From NCBI GenBank assembly GCA_027422505.1, contig JAPQWV010000731.1:124001-188000 (forward strand): a stretch of DNA of 64,000 bases, in the 5' to 3' direction. Positions within the stretch are counted from its first letter, which is position 1, and every line of letters starts with the position of its first letter. Below are positions 20,535-31,257 of this stretch, piece after piece. This stretch comes from Craterostigma plantagineum. Lineage: Eukaryota > Streptophyta > Magnoliopsida > Lamiales > Linderniaceae. Both the position numbers and the translations under genes were made by a program. The notes beneath the pieces are model-generated. The model was not told where the DNA came from. It searched no databases and saw only the letters and a list, made by a program, of their open reading frames with translations.

Positions 20535-22796
20535 TGTTGGGGATGTGCTCTCGGAATGCCATTCGAGGATGTAATGAATAGGGCATGTATTTAATAATCG
20601 ATGAATTATTCTCTATGCATTTGAATAATGTATTGTTATACGTATTAATGGAATTTATATTCTATTATTTATTCTTTTAAAGGCATATTATTTATTTACC
20701 TATCAAGTCTTACTAGGCATCCGGTGAGACGGTAAATAAATAAATCCAATATATCGTGAATTTAGTCACCGGTTCTCATGGGATGAGAGAGGGGCACCGG
20801 TGAGCTATTATTTTCCGATATTAAATTAGTCCATAAGTCTTAGACCTCAGTAGGGTGACTGAGCGTCAATTACGACTTATTTGTTGACGACTCGTATATG
20901 GTTGTGCCAACCATTCGCTTGGGAAGCGGGAGGTCGTAACGTTGGTATAAGTTGAATTAGGGAATTAACTTGTACTTGGACGACTCGCAATCGACGATCA
21001 CATGGGCCTTATTGTTACTCTGGGTAGCGTCAATGATCGATCGATTGACTATAGTAGTGTGCGTGGACCTTAGACCAAAGGGTTTTTGACGGAGTTGACT
21101 TTGGGGTCTTGACTTGTCACTAGTTTGCTAGGTCCACCTTGTTCGGGAACGAATATGGGTCTGCGGCGACATGCAGTCTTGACAACGAAGGATAACTGTC
21201 GTGCTTAAACTATCGTGAGGGATTCACTGTCTCGTTAGTAACCGAGATATATGTCTTATGCATATTCGGGGACGGGAAATTAGAAAGTAATCGGCCGAAG
21301 CAATAAACTGACTCACGTGGGACGTGGAGAGCAGTTTAGTAATTTCGCCAGTCACGAATACGTCATAGAGTCGAGTCTAGTGAGTTTGACGTAACCATGA
21401 CTCTCACTCGACCGGGACACATGTGAATGGTCTATACGTACGACGATAATCTACAGTCGGTTCGTAGATCGAAGATCGTACTCAACACGGGATCTATTCG
21501 GTACCGCGGGATTGGCTAGGCGCTTACCGAATTCTTGGATTCCTCCCTGCCGGGTTGAGACGAATCAAGAGAGTCGGGCTTAAAAATGATCACTATGATA
21601 GTGCCTAACTAATATAAGATGTAAATTAATTTAACGGTCTTAGAGACGTTAATAAAATATTAAATATATGTTTTAGAAACTATATTTACATGGACGGAAA
21701 TATACGGAACGAAAATGGTAATAGTTGAAGCGTAAATAGGGTTCACAATGACAAGCAAGGCTTGTCACGGTCGTGAAGCCCATCTGCAAAGTAGCAGTAG
21801 CTTCAAAAATTCGTATCTCACAATATAGACGTCAGATCGAGAACCCCTTCGGTCAGAGTCAAGACTGATGAGTCTTTTAACTATGGTTAAAATTTCAGGT
21901 CAATCGGACATTGTTTACCCCTCGATCGGATCGAAATACAAAACTGCCGCAAAGCTGTCAAAGTGTCACGGCCGTGAACACCTTGCAGGTGGCCGTGACG
22001 ACCGGCAGTGGCGACCAAAAATGGTGCCCGACTGTGTCACGGCCGTGACACTCATTGTCAAGGCCGTGAAGGCCTCAAAGCAATGGTCATGGCCGTGACA
22101 ATGGCCGTGACGAGTGGCAGAACCATGTCCAATGATGAGTCACGGCCGTGACAAGCTTGTTTGAGGCCGTGAACGCGCATCAAAACATCATTTTCTTGGC
22201 CTAACCTAATCCAATTTCGTTGCTTGTTCTTTTGTTATGATTTGTGGGACAATATCTAGTCATTAGATGATAAAATAACAAGAGAATCAAACTAAAATGA
22301 GTCATGTAGGACATGATCTCATTTAAACAAATCTAAAGTATATTTCATGATTTAAAACTTGGTTTTACAGTATGAGACTTGTGATTTTCGTCCATAATAA
22401 GTTCATAAGCTTTCTCACACAAAACTTAGAGTTTTAGAGAGTGGTGAGAGCATTTGGGTTTGATCTTTGAGAAAAACCCAAGTGTAAGTGAGTTTGTAGT
22501 AAATCACATACACATACACATTGCTTAAAACATTCCACACTTCATCTAGCCATCCTTGGGGAAGTGTTGGTCTGTGGCACGTCACGGGGTCGGCGTGACT
22601 CTCTTCGGCACAGTTCGTGAGCTACCGGAGCTAAGGATCTTCGCTACGAGGGTAAGATCCTTATACTATACGTGTCATACGTGCAGTTTTTCTTTATTTA
22701 ATCGAGTATCCTGGGGAAACCGTATGGAACCCGGGAAAATTTTAAATTCCGCTGCGTCCGGGGAGAGGCCTCGGGTCACCTGGGGTTTCCCAACAG
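20535..22796 (+). repeat. 3' LTR of Copia C, 2.26 kb
   Basis: It begins TGTTGGGGAT after the polypurine tract and ends TTTCCCAACA, giving the terminal inverted pair TGTTGGG/CCCAACA. A length near 2.26 kb fits the long LTRs of Angela elements. It holds the palindrome array at 21.76-22.18 kb. No 5' LTR copy is seen in the window. Frames of 76 and 103 codons inside (21868-22098, 22556-22867) are by-products. Confidence 0.85.
21764..22175 (+). promoter_or_regulatory. TCACGGCCGTGA palindrome array in the Copia C LTR
   Basis: Exact 12-mers at 21966-21977, 22037-22048 and 22140-22151, with one-base variants (CGGTCGTGA near 21770, TCATGGCCGTGA near 22088). Most are followed at 8-15 bp by a second half, GGCCGTGA. 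Spacing of the pairs is about 50-70 bp. Function unknown; two inverted CACG half sites separated by GC suggest a dimer-binding site, which is inference. Confidence 0.75.
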
Positions 22797-22834
22797 TTGA
22801 ACCTGAACCTACTAACCCTGTTAATAGACCCGCT

Positions 22835-23870
22835 ATTTCGTTTGTCAAATTTTTTGAATCAATTTAGTCCGTCGCTAGTATAATTGTTAATTTGGATGGA
22901 AAATGATACGTCGACATGTGATTGACGAGAGTTAAAAAACCATAAAATACATTAAAAAAATAAAAATAAAGAGCGAATCCACCATGAGTAGGAGGCAGAC
23001 ATCACTCAAAATTCACCACTCTAAGAATCGACCACGAGTACATGTAGAAGATACTAAGTTCTAAATTAAGCTTAACAATAAAGACGATAATAATAATTAA
23101 TCTATTTCACCGACATTACTTATTGGTCAATACTAAACCACGAAAAAAAAAGTGAAATTAAATGAAGACCATTGAACTACTGAGTCTGACTAGTAATAAA
23201 ATTTGACGCAAAAGGACCCCAAAACTTAGTGATCTTTCCAAATTCTTGGTTTTGACTATATTCTAGCAGTTTGCAGTCAAAGGGTCATATATTTCCTCAT
23301 TTGATATTCTTTTGTGTCGTTGAATTGGAACCTAGACTCGTATGGCTTTCCAAAGTATCAAATCCGCCCCCCGATACAACGCCAATGAAAGCAATTTATT
23401 CCGTGAAGTTGACATATCAGGATTTTTCAATATGAATTTCTCGTAAATTTCCATTTGTGTTTTTTATCCTTATTTTTTTTACTTATTTAATTTTTAATAA
23501 ATAAATATATTTTATATTTCTATTTTTACATTTTTCTTATTTTTTATTTTTAACCCTTCTCTTTTTTTAATTATTTTTATTTTTCATTTTATTTGTAATG
23601 TATTTTATTTGCTCATTAACGTTTTAATTTTAATCTCATTTTCTTTTTAATTTTTATTTCCTTTTTCTTTATTTGATTTTAAGTAATTATTTTTTAATAT
23701 AATTTATTTTCTTTCTGTTTTCATTTAATAGTATTTTTTTTTACATTTTTACCTTTTATTAATGTTAATTTATGATTTTTTGTGGACTAATCACATGCTG
23801 GCACGTGTCATATTTCGTCAAAATTAACGGTCACACTAAGAGGACAAAACTGGTTTTAACAACATCGTAT
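22835..23870. mobile_element. TIR element of family T, about 1.0 kb, no coding capacity
   Basis: The left end (AATTTAGTCC ... TTGTTAATTTGGATGG ... ACGTCGACATGTGATT) matches the reverse complement of the right end (GTTTTGTCCTC ... CGTTAATTTTGACG ... GACACGTGCCAGCATGTGATT) over about 100 bp with moderate identity. The interior is extremely AT-rich with no ORF. Exact ends and target duplication could not be fixed by eye. Single ends of the same family lie at 8.1 and 25.5 kb. Likely a non-autonomous DNA transposon. Confidence 0.6.
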
Positions 23871-24060
23871 AGTGGTGTGCAACGATTAGCCAGACTTAAA
23901 ATAACAAAATTAATATAAAGAAGGAAAGAAAATTCTCGAAGGAAAAATAAAACGAAAATAAATAAAACTGAAATAAAATAAAAATAGCAAAACAGTACAT
24001 TAAAATTAAAAATGAATAATAAAAATACTGAGAGAATATATCATTTAAATCCCTAGTAGT

Positions 24061-24405
24061 CACTACAAGAAAACATAGTATCAGACACGGAAAGTAGATA
24101 CGGAATTAGTTTCGTGTCAAAATTATGAGTATTAGAAACGGACTCTGACACAGTTTTCTATTTTTATTTTAAACAAATTAATGTTTTTATATAGACACGG
24201 ATTAGATACGGAAATAAAAACAGAAATGTGACAAAATTCATTTTAGAAACGGTATATATCCGTATCCAAATTTGCCACGAGAACAGCACCTATGGAATTT
24301 GGGTTTTATACGCCGAATTTTCCGTGTCTAATAACTCACTAGATACGGAATTTTGGTTTTAGACACCGAATTTTCCATGTCTAATATGCGTACTTTCTAG
24401 TAATG
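24061..24405. mobile_element. CACTA-type MITE, 345 bp, TSD AGT
   Basis: It starts CACTACAAGAAAA and ends TTTCTAGTAATG, an imperfect inverted copy of the start, as in the En/Spm (CACTA) superfamily. A 3 bp target duplication AGT flanks it (24058-24060 and 24406-24408), exactly the superfamily's length. The inside contains subterminal repeats of AGACACGGA/TCCGTGTCT and ACGGAATTTT in both orientations. There is no transposase, so it must depend on an autonomous CACTA element. Confidence 0.9.
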
Positions 24406-24408
24406 AGT

Positions 24409-25180
24409 ATAACATTCTATCAACCAACTCCCCATATCAGAAAATCTTTCATTTAAGGACCAAATCGGCTGAAAAGAAGATTTAACCCTTGCTTATGATT
24501 TTTATCTGTTTTTTTCTATCTTTAATTAAATTAACATTAGAAAAGAAGAAAAAATCAAGAGCATAGAACGTAGAACTAAAATTAAGACATTATATCCGAA
24601 TCAATTAATTAATCGAAAGTTAATACAAAAAAAACGACTTTAGATAATGATTTGAATTTGAGGATTTGAAACGAAAATGGCACATACCGGGATCGAAGGA
24701 GAATGGAGATCGTAAATCTTTCTTGGAGGTGGAAATTTTTGTGGGTGTTCAATTTAGGTGTTCAATTTAGAAGAATTGTCATTGAGTTGTTGTTGTATTA
24801 TGTAATGAATGTTTGTTGTTGAGTTGGAAGTGATTGGCCTTTTAATTTCAAATTTTTTTATTTAATTCTATTGATCTTTAAATAATATAAAAATCTGACA
24901 AGGGAGTTAAGTGATAGATTTTTCTAGGGTGAAATTCTCCCATAAAAATTTGTTAAAAAATTAAAATTTTTATTCAAAATTAAGAAAACTCAGAAAATAA
25001 ATAGAGAGAGAGAGGAATCAAAGTATATAAAAATAAAAATAATATAAAAAAAAGATAAAATGTAAACATAAAAATAAATAATATTTCTATTTATTAAAAA
25101 ACTAAAAAATTAAATAATGACAATAATAAAGTAAAAAGCCAATGGAAGTTAATGGACATCCCCTCCCCGTCCACGGCGAT
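24409..25180. other. AT-rich DNA, no gene recognised
   Basis: No reading frame or terminal repeat stands out. On the minus strand, a GATCCCG/GTATGTGCC sequence near 24685-24695 resembles an exon-intron donor after a UTR-like stretch, but I see no coding exon to go with it. Confidence 0.4.
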
Positions 25181-25291
25181 CCAGCCACCTGAGTCATTCT
25201 CCAACTCAGGGATAACACGACCGAGCCTGTAACCCGTGTTATGATATGAGCCACCGTTAAAACTCGGGTTTGGAGAATGGCTCAGCTGGGC
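25181..25291. repeat. Imperfect inverted repeat (hairpin candidate)
   Basis: CCAGCCACCTGAGTCATTCT with following CCAAC (25181-25205) pairs with the reverse complement of TTGGAGAATGGCTCAGCTGG (about 25270-25289), and an inner AACACG/CGTGTT pair sits in the loop. It may be a small foldback element; no target duplication was found. Confidence 0.5.
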
Positions 25292-25479
25292 TGAATTGCC
25301 TGCAGTTTTCCATGATGGTTTTCGGTTTCGAGGGAAATCTTTTGAAATTATCTAATGTATATTATAAGATAAAAGTAGCTTATTAGAACTTTGGGATTAG
25401 GACGATTTCGTCCTGTTCATTTGCCAGGGAGGGGGGCTCCCGTAAGCTGACATTATTTATTTGTTGTAACTCTTTAAAA

Positions 25480-25640
25480 CTGACCTATCGGATGTCGACA
25501 CGTCGCTTTTACCATCGAAATTAATGACAACGCTAACGGAAGGACATTGATTCAAAATCAACGACATCGGGGACTAAATTGGTTCACAGAAAACATCATG
25601 AACTAACCTAGTTCATGGGGTAAATATCGAATTGAGTTTT
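25480..25640 (-). repeat. End of family T repeat (right-end orientation)
   Basis: The reverse complement reads TTAGTTCATGATG, GTGAACCAATTTAGTCC, TTGATTTTGAATCAATG, CATTAATTTCGATGG, GACGTGTCGACAT, matching the 8.10-8.23 kb segment in order and spacing. Confidence 0.6.
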
Positions 25641-25987
25641 CTTCCGAAGAGCGTATCACGAAAATGGATCAAGAAGCTGCTGATTAGTAATGATATACAC
25701 CTAACAAAGGTGATTATTTACAACAGGCATTTGAGTTTCGCATATCACTAGTTATCAGTAGTAGTAGTTTCTTGGAAATCCTTTATCTTACATTTTTCAC
25801 TAAAACAACACAAATAATCGCAATTTTTAATTGTTTATTTCAAAAGTACAGTCTTTCACAACTCACACCAAAGAAGTTAAAATTTCCACAGAATAAAATG
25901 ACGAACGCCAAGGAAGAGGCATATTTATGTTCCGTAATATGATTAAACTGCTAAGATCATAATAAGCAGATGAAGAATGAAGATTCT

Positions 25988-28842
25988 GTTGGGTTTTTAG
26001 TGGGCTAATGGGCCATTGGGCCTAAAGAGGGAATGACCCACTTAATAAAAGCAGTCCCAGTTTTAATTAAACAGGGAGCCATAGGATGTCAGAACACGAA
26101 ACTGTTTAAAGATTACGAATCTACGTTTCATGGAGAATCTAAGGAATTTTAATACGCTCAAACCGATATCGGGTGAATGAAAAATTAACTTTCGAAATTG
26201 GCCGAATAACAATTAAAATGGTTGATAGTGTATTAATGAGGGAATTATGTGTCCCACGTTGGTTAGACACTAAGAAAATCTTCACTATAAATATAGAAAT
26301 CCATGTGGATTTATTCAAAAGGATTGCCTAGTGAATGGGCTTGAATGGGCTTGAAATGGGCTTGAGAAAATTGGGTGACTTTTGGCCCAAATAATAGCCC
26401 GGGTGCGAGTCGGTGCCTCGCACGGAGCACTGAGCCCGTGCCCGAGACCGATCCCGAGCCGTGCCAAAGTGCGCAAGGGGCGTTTTCGCATGCCGTATCG
26501 GAGCATTGAGGAGTTTAAATTTATGCTTCGATGAGCAGTGATGCCACTGATGACATGGCAGCTTGACTGACGTGGCGTATGTCGCGTGGGTAGGTGAAGA
26601 TGATGTGGCATTGGCAGCCCAACTGAAGTGGCATGATTCATCGGATCAATGGGCCGCAGTGGACTGTTGGACTGATCTGGCCCAATCCTAATAACTGTCG
26701 GTCGAGCCGCCGGTGGTAGACATGCCCAACTTCAACCTTAACCAGCGGTTGAAACCGCCAATCGTCGGTACGAAATCGCCGGTTACGATTAATCGGCACC
26801 AAGTGTAATCGGCAACCGTGAAGTGCCGGTTACGGGGCGGTTGGCCCATTCGACCAACCGCCAATCGCCAATTAGGCGGTTAATCGGGGTTAGATTATTA
26901 AAAAAAAAAGAAATTCAAAATTCAACGCCGCCGTTGGAATGAAAATAAAAATTAGAAAAAAGAAGGAAATAGCCGTTGTAACCGGCGGTTAACCGGGCTA
27001 ACAGCCAGTTACAACGGCTCCAAAGCCAAAATTCTATAAAAACCCACCCCACACACCACTCTTGTCACTCTCTATCTCTCAATCTCTCTCTCTAGCTCTC
27101 AGTCTCCCTCTCTCTCTCTCTCTATCTCTCTCTACTCCTCTATCTCTCAATCTCTCTCTCTCTAATAACACCCCCATGACACACCACCACGGCCTGCCAC
27201 CTCCCATACGGTCCCGCTACCCACCTACACCACCACCCACCACATGCGCCACCGCCGTCGCCCACGCGCCACCACCATGCGCCGCCACCACCACTACAGT
27301 CCGCCGCCTCCCACAGCCGCGCCGACCACCGCCACGCCCTCTATCGCCGCGCCGACCACAGCCGGAGATTTCGATTTTCGATTTTTGAAGAAGTGTGGCT
27401 TCGCCCATTCAGAGCTTCAACAAGTCCAGGCGCCAGGTGCGTTAGCAACGTGTGAGATATTGAGTTGTGACGAATCAAGTGAGTCCGTTCCGCATTCGCG
27501 CCTGGACTTGTTGGAGCCTTTCACGGACGAAGCCCCTGTCGGGTCAAGTGAGATACATATTTTTTTCAAAGGAAAGGAGATTTCGAAGAAGAGTGGCTTC
27601 GCCCGTGCATGGCTTCCATAAGTGCGGCGTAAGGACGAAGCCTTTCGCTTCCGCGCCTGCACGTGTTGAAGCCTTTCTCGGACGAAGCCCCTGTCAGGTA
27701 CTTGAAGTTCAAGATTTTGCGGCAATCGGATTCGGACCGGACCGGATGGAGAATGAAAAGAAAACTTCTCATCTCACCATGTTTTGTTTTAATTTGTGTA
27801 TTGTATTGTAAAATTGGTTCAATTAAAATTTTATACTACAATTGTTTCTTAAATATTGTACACTTTTTAAGTGTCTTACAAATTTTATAGTACATTTCGA
27901 TCGATAATTAGACCAAATAATATACCAAACCAAACATTTTGTTGGAACATGAATATTTAAGAATAAACAATTTCCGGCGGTTATAACCGCCAACCGCCGA
28001 TTAACCGTAACTGGCGGCTATCCAACCGCCGATTAGACTAACCGTCAACCGGCGGCGGCTAACCGTCAATCGCCCCCAGCCGGTTAGACGATGGACTAAC
28101 CGTCAACCATCGGTTATGGTTAATCGGTAGTTGGGCAAGTCTAGCCGGTGGGACAGGTCGAAAAATCGTGTCTGTCGGTCTGTCGAACCAGGCCGTCAAA
28201 TTAAACGATAGTCCAGAAGTTGTACACTACTGCATTCTGACCCCTAGACTAAAAAGTCAAAATAACAGAAGCAGTCCAGCAAGTTCATGAATTGCGATTA
28301 AGCCCCTGCGAGATAAAGTATACAAATAGACCCCCATATTAGTTGAAAAAATCATTCACTCCAACCCACGAAATTTGCATATCTCTCTCCAAAACTCCCC
28401 AATTTCCCGAAGTAAGAAAAATTCGATTTCCAGTACGATTCACCGGAAAACTCGAATCGTTGTGCTGCGATTACAAGCTAGATGTCGTTGTATATTGGGG
28501 ACTATTGCTGCTAATTGAAAGCACTGAATATGGGAGCGATTTCGTCTTATGGATAGTGTGTCAAACACACGCCTCGACCTTTCACTCTACGACGTTCACT
28601 GTCATGGATAATCTTGACAATGCTCAAAATGTTCGCCATGTGGTGTTTACTCGGACTCGCATTAGCAGTTTTCGTGTACTAGTCCTCACTCATTGTAAGT
28701 TTGTTTGAAGATAGCACTCCATCTTCTGACTACGTTCAAGATAACTACTACTACAAATCAATCCGACGTTCCATCTGCCGCCGACCAAACCGCAACCGAA
28801 AAACTATAATCGTAAGACAAAATCTTTGTTCGTGATCTGATC
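25988..28842 (+). repeat. Probable 5' LTR and leader of Copia D, split by a hAT element
   Basis: TGTTGGGTTTTTAGTGGGC at 25988 is a typical LTR start; a TATA box (CTATAAATATAG, about 26284-26295) follows a CCCACGTTGG box. The region is interrupted at 26717-28143 by a hAT element and resumes at 28152 until the gag start at 28843. The LTR end and the primer site were not found, so I cannot separate LTR from leader. The 108-codon minus frame at 26315-26641 is an artefact of GGGC-rich sequence. Confidence 0.5.
26717..28143. mobile_element. hAT element, 1,427 bp, TSD GCCGGTGG
   Basis: Terminal inverted repeats TAGACATGCCCAAC and GTTGGGCAAGTCTA bound it, and an 8 bp duplication GCCGGTGG flanks it (26709-26716 and 28144-28151), the hAT signature. 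Dense subterminal AACCGCC/GGCGGTT repeats occupy both ends. The middle contains a TATA box (CTATAAAAACCC, about 27036), a CT-rich leader and a Pro/His/Arg-rich frame starting MTHHHGLPPP at 27176. This may be the 5' end of the original transposase gene or a captured host segment; no hAT catalytic domain remains. A perfect 16 bp inverted repeat (27418-27433 with 27498-27513) and a 155 bp-offset direct repeat (27498, 27653) lie inside. Confidence 0.9.
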
Positions 28843-30137
28843 GATGGCAACCAATGCAGCAACGATCCCTGCCAGCAACCACGCCGAACGTTCTGCCAAG
28901 TTCAACGGGACAAGGTTCAAATGTTGGCAGCAAAAGATGATGTTCTACCGATGACGCTCCACCTGATCTGATTCTTGAAAGAGACTGCCCTACGGTGACA
29001 GAAGTCGCCCCACTAGCTGACGGTGAAAACCCTAACGACGATTATACTGCTCGTGTTGCTCAATCTGAGCAAGAAAAGGTTGCGTTAGATGCATAGAATT
29101 ATAATGATTTCATGTGCCGCAACTATATCGTGAACGCGTTAGACGATTCACTATACAACATCTATGCAGTGGGTACGACTGCAAAAAATTTGTGGGACTC
29201 GTTGGACAAGAAGTATAAGACCGATGATGTGGGAACGAGAAAGGTCATCGTCGGCAAATTCTTGAATTTTATGATGACCGACTCTAAGCCGGTGCTGGAT
29301 TAAGTCCGAGATCTGCAGCTGATTAACCACGATATTCATACTTAAAATATGCAGATCAGTGAAACCTTTCAGGTAGCTACGATAATCGAGAATCTGCCGC
29401 CTCTGTGGAAGGATTTCAAGAATTACCTCAAGCACAAACGAAAGGAGATGGGGCTCGGCTTCGGATCGAGGAAGATAACCAAAAGAACGAAGACAAGAAT
29501 AAAAGAGGCAGTATGGAGGTGGGAGCCAACTTGGCCGAGCCGGGCTATGGCACAAGCGGAAAAGGCCAGGTCCGCTGCAAAAGAAGCAAGACCCGAATTC
29601 CAAAATATTTAAGGGCCAATGATATAACTGTGCCAAACCTCGGCATATGACCAAGGATTGTCGTAAGAAGAAGAGAGTTAATAAGACTCGTGCACATACT
29701 GAAGAGAAGCAGCTGGTGATGGACATGTCGGAGCTAGATTTGACTGCTGGTACATTTACAGCAGAGCAACGCGCCACCTTCTCTCCGACAAAGAAATGTT
29801 CTCCACCTACACGCCTGTTTCGGGTAGGACGCTCTGTATGGGGAATGGGTGACGTCCAACATTGTAGGATTGAGACGGGTGGTGCTAAAGATGACCTCAG
29901 GCAAGGAGGTGACGCATGTGGACGGGCTGCATGTCCCAGACATCTGCAAGAACCTGGTGTCCGCCGCTCTGCTTAGTAATGCTACATTTAGACAAGTGTT
30001 TGAGGCTGGAAATATGTACTGACAAAAATGGTCATTTTATTGGCAAGGGTTACCTCGAGAAGGGCCTTTCTAAGTTATCCGTAATGCCTGTAAAACACGC
30101 GATTAAGCTCGCTGATAATAATAAAGCTAGTTTATCA
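28843..30137 (+). pseudogene. gag: Copia D gag and protease, frameshifted
   Basis: The start MATNAATIPASNHAERSAKF is the usual gag N-terminus of this Copia group. It continues, with stops, through NYNDFMCRNYIVNALDDSLY, LWDSLDKKYKTDDVGTRK, FLNFMMTDSKPV, ISETFQVATIIENLPPLWK and DFKNYLKHKRKEM, then RLRIEEDNQ in another frame. The protease half keeps KEMFSTYTPVSGR, GLRRVVLKMTSGKE, VDGLHVPDICKNLVSAALL and FRQVFEAGNMY; the catalytic D-T-G-A is not readable. A C-x2-C knuckle is not intact. Homology stops at about 30137, where an Athila LTR begins. The continuation (integrase) reappears at 51.37 kb, so the Athila element split this Copia. Confidence 0.82.
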
Positions 30138-30309
30138 GTACATTAATTATAGCAGTGAAGTGGGATATAGTAGATTATTCTTCATTATTTCTTGTATTTA
30201 TATGCTCTATTTACACCTATTTGCACATTGTAGGACCTCAGGACGGCTATCGGGCGAAAAGGAGCGAAAACGAGGAAGAACGAGCAAGTTACGATGCTGA
30301 CAGGGAGGA

Positions 30310-30600
30310 GTCATGGCCGTGAAGCCTGTGCTCCAGGCCGCTATTATATGCCGAGGCCAAACTTCAAGTCAGTCACGGCCGTGAAGCCTTGTGCACCAGG
30401 CTGTGACTAAAGTGCGAGATCACAGTTTAAGATCGTCATGGCCGGACACATGCACGAGGCCGTGCAAAGGTGCGAGATCAAATATCAAGGATGTCACGGC
30501 CATGACGCCTTGTGCACCAGGGTCTGACTGAAGTGCGAAAGCAATGAAATCAATTCAGAAGAGTGTCACAGCCGTGAAGGTCCATGTTTTCGACCGTGAA
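30310..30600 (+). promoter_or_regulatory. Palindrome array in A-Ath 5' LTR
   Basis: One exact TCACGGCCGTGA (30373-30384) and several decayed copies (TCATGGCCGTGA near 30311, TCACGGCCATGA near 30495, TCACAGCCGTGA near 30567), most paired with AGGCCGTG-type halves about 10-15 bp downstream, after a TGTGCACCAGG or TGTGCTCCAGG spacer. It sits just upstream of the TATA box. Confidence 0.75.
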
Positions 30601-31257
30601 TGGTTCGAATTTCATTATAAAAGCCCAATTTGGACTCAAGAATGGGGGACCAATCAGAACTTAACCCTAATCATAAAGAGATGAAAAAGAACGGTGAAGA
30701 ACAGAGAAAACTTTCTCCAGAAGCACAAGAGACGGATCAACAACGATTTCACTCCGAATTGAACGAGGAACAGATATTCATCCACGATACCACCCCAGAT
30801 CCGTAGGAAAGATTATGAGTCCCCCATCCTTGTTTTTTATTTCTTTCGTTGTTTTTCTATTAATTATGAGTAGCTAATTTCTCTTTTGTATGGGAATAGA
30901 TGAACAGTAGGTCAATTCGTATTTAAGACATATATTTTACCATGACTCGTGTATGTTGACTATTTATTTATCTATGGAAGTGTTTCTTTGCCTCAATATG
31001 TCTATGTGTTGAAGTGAATCTGTGGTAAATCGTTTAGGGCGATAGGTAAACAACGATTAGGCCGTTCATAGATGATAGGATTCGAGTATAGGGTGAAAGC
31101 AAATACTCGGTCCTCGCCGTTAGAAATTATTGAATCTTAGATTCCCACGAACGTCTAGGGCGATAGTAAATTCGGGGGTGAATAGAAAATTACTGCGATT
31201 TAGTCAAGAATCACGTATGAGCTATATTTTATTGTCTTAGTCGATAGTACCTAGCGG

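Noticed and set aside
21764..22175. Palindrome array as tandem protein-coding repeat
   Set aside because: Unit lengths vary and are not multiples of three, stops occur in all frames, and the array lies inside an LTR.
26315..26641. 108-codon minus-strand ORF
   Set aside because: It comes from GGGCTTGAA-type and GC-rich text of a probable LTR; no domain and no family-like sequence.
27062..27388. 108-codon Pro/Ser-rich ORF as a host gene
   Set aside because: Its first half is CT-microsatellite translation and it lies within a hAT element with clear ends; only noted as possible captured sequence.
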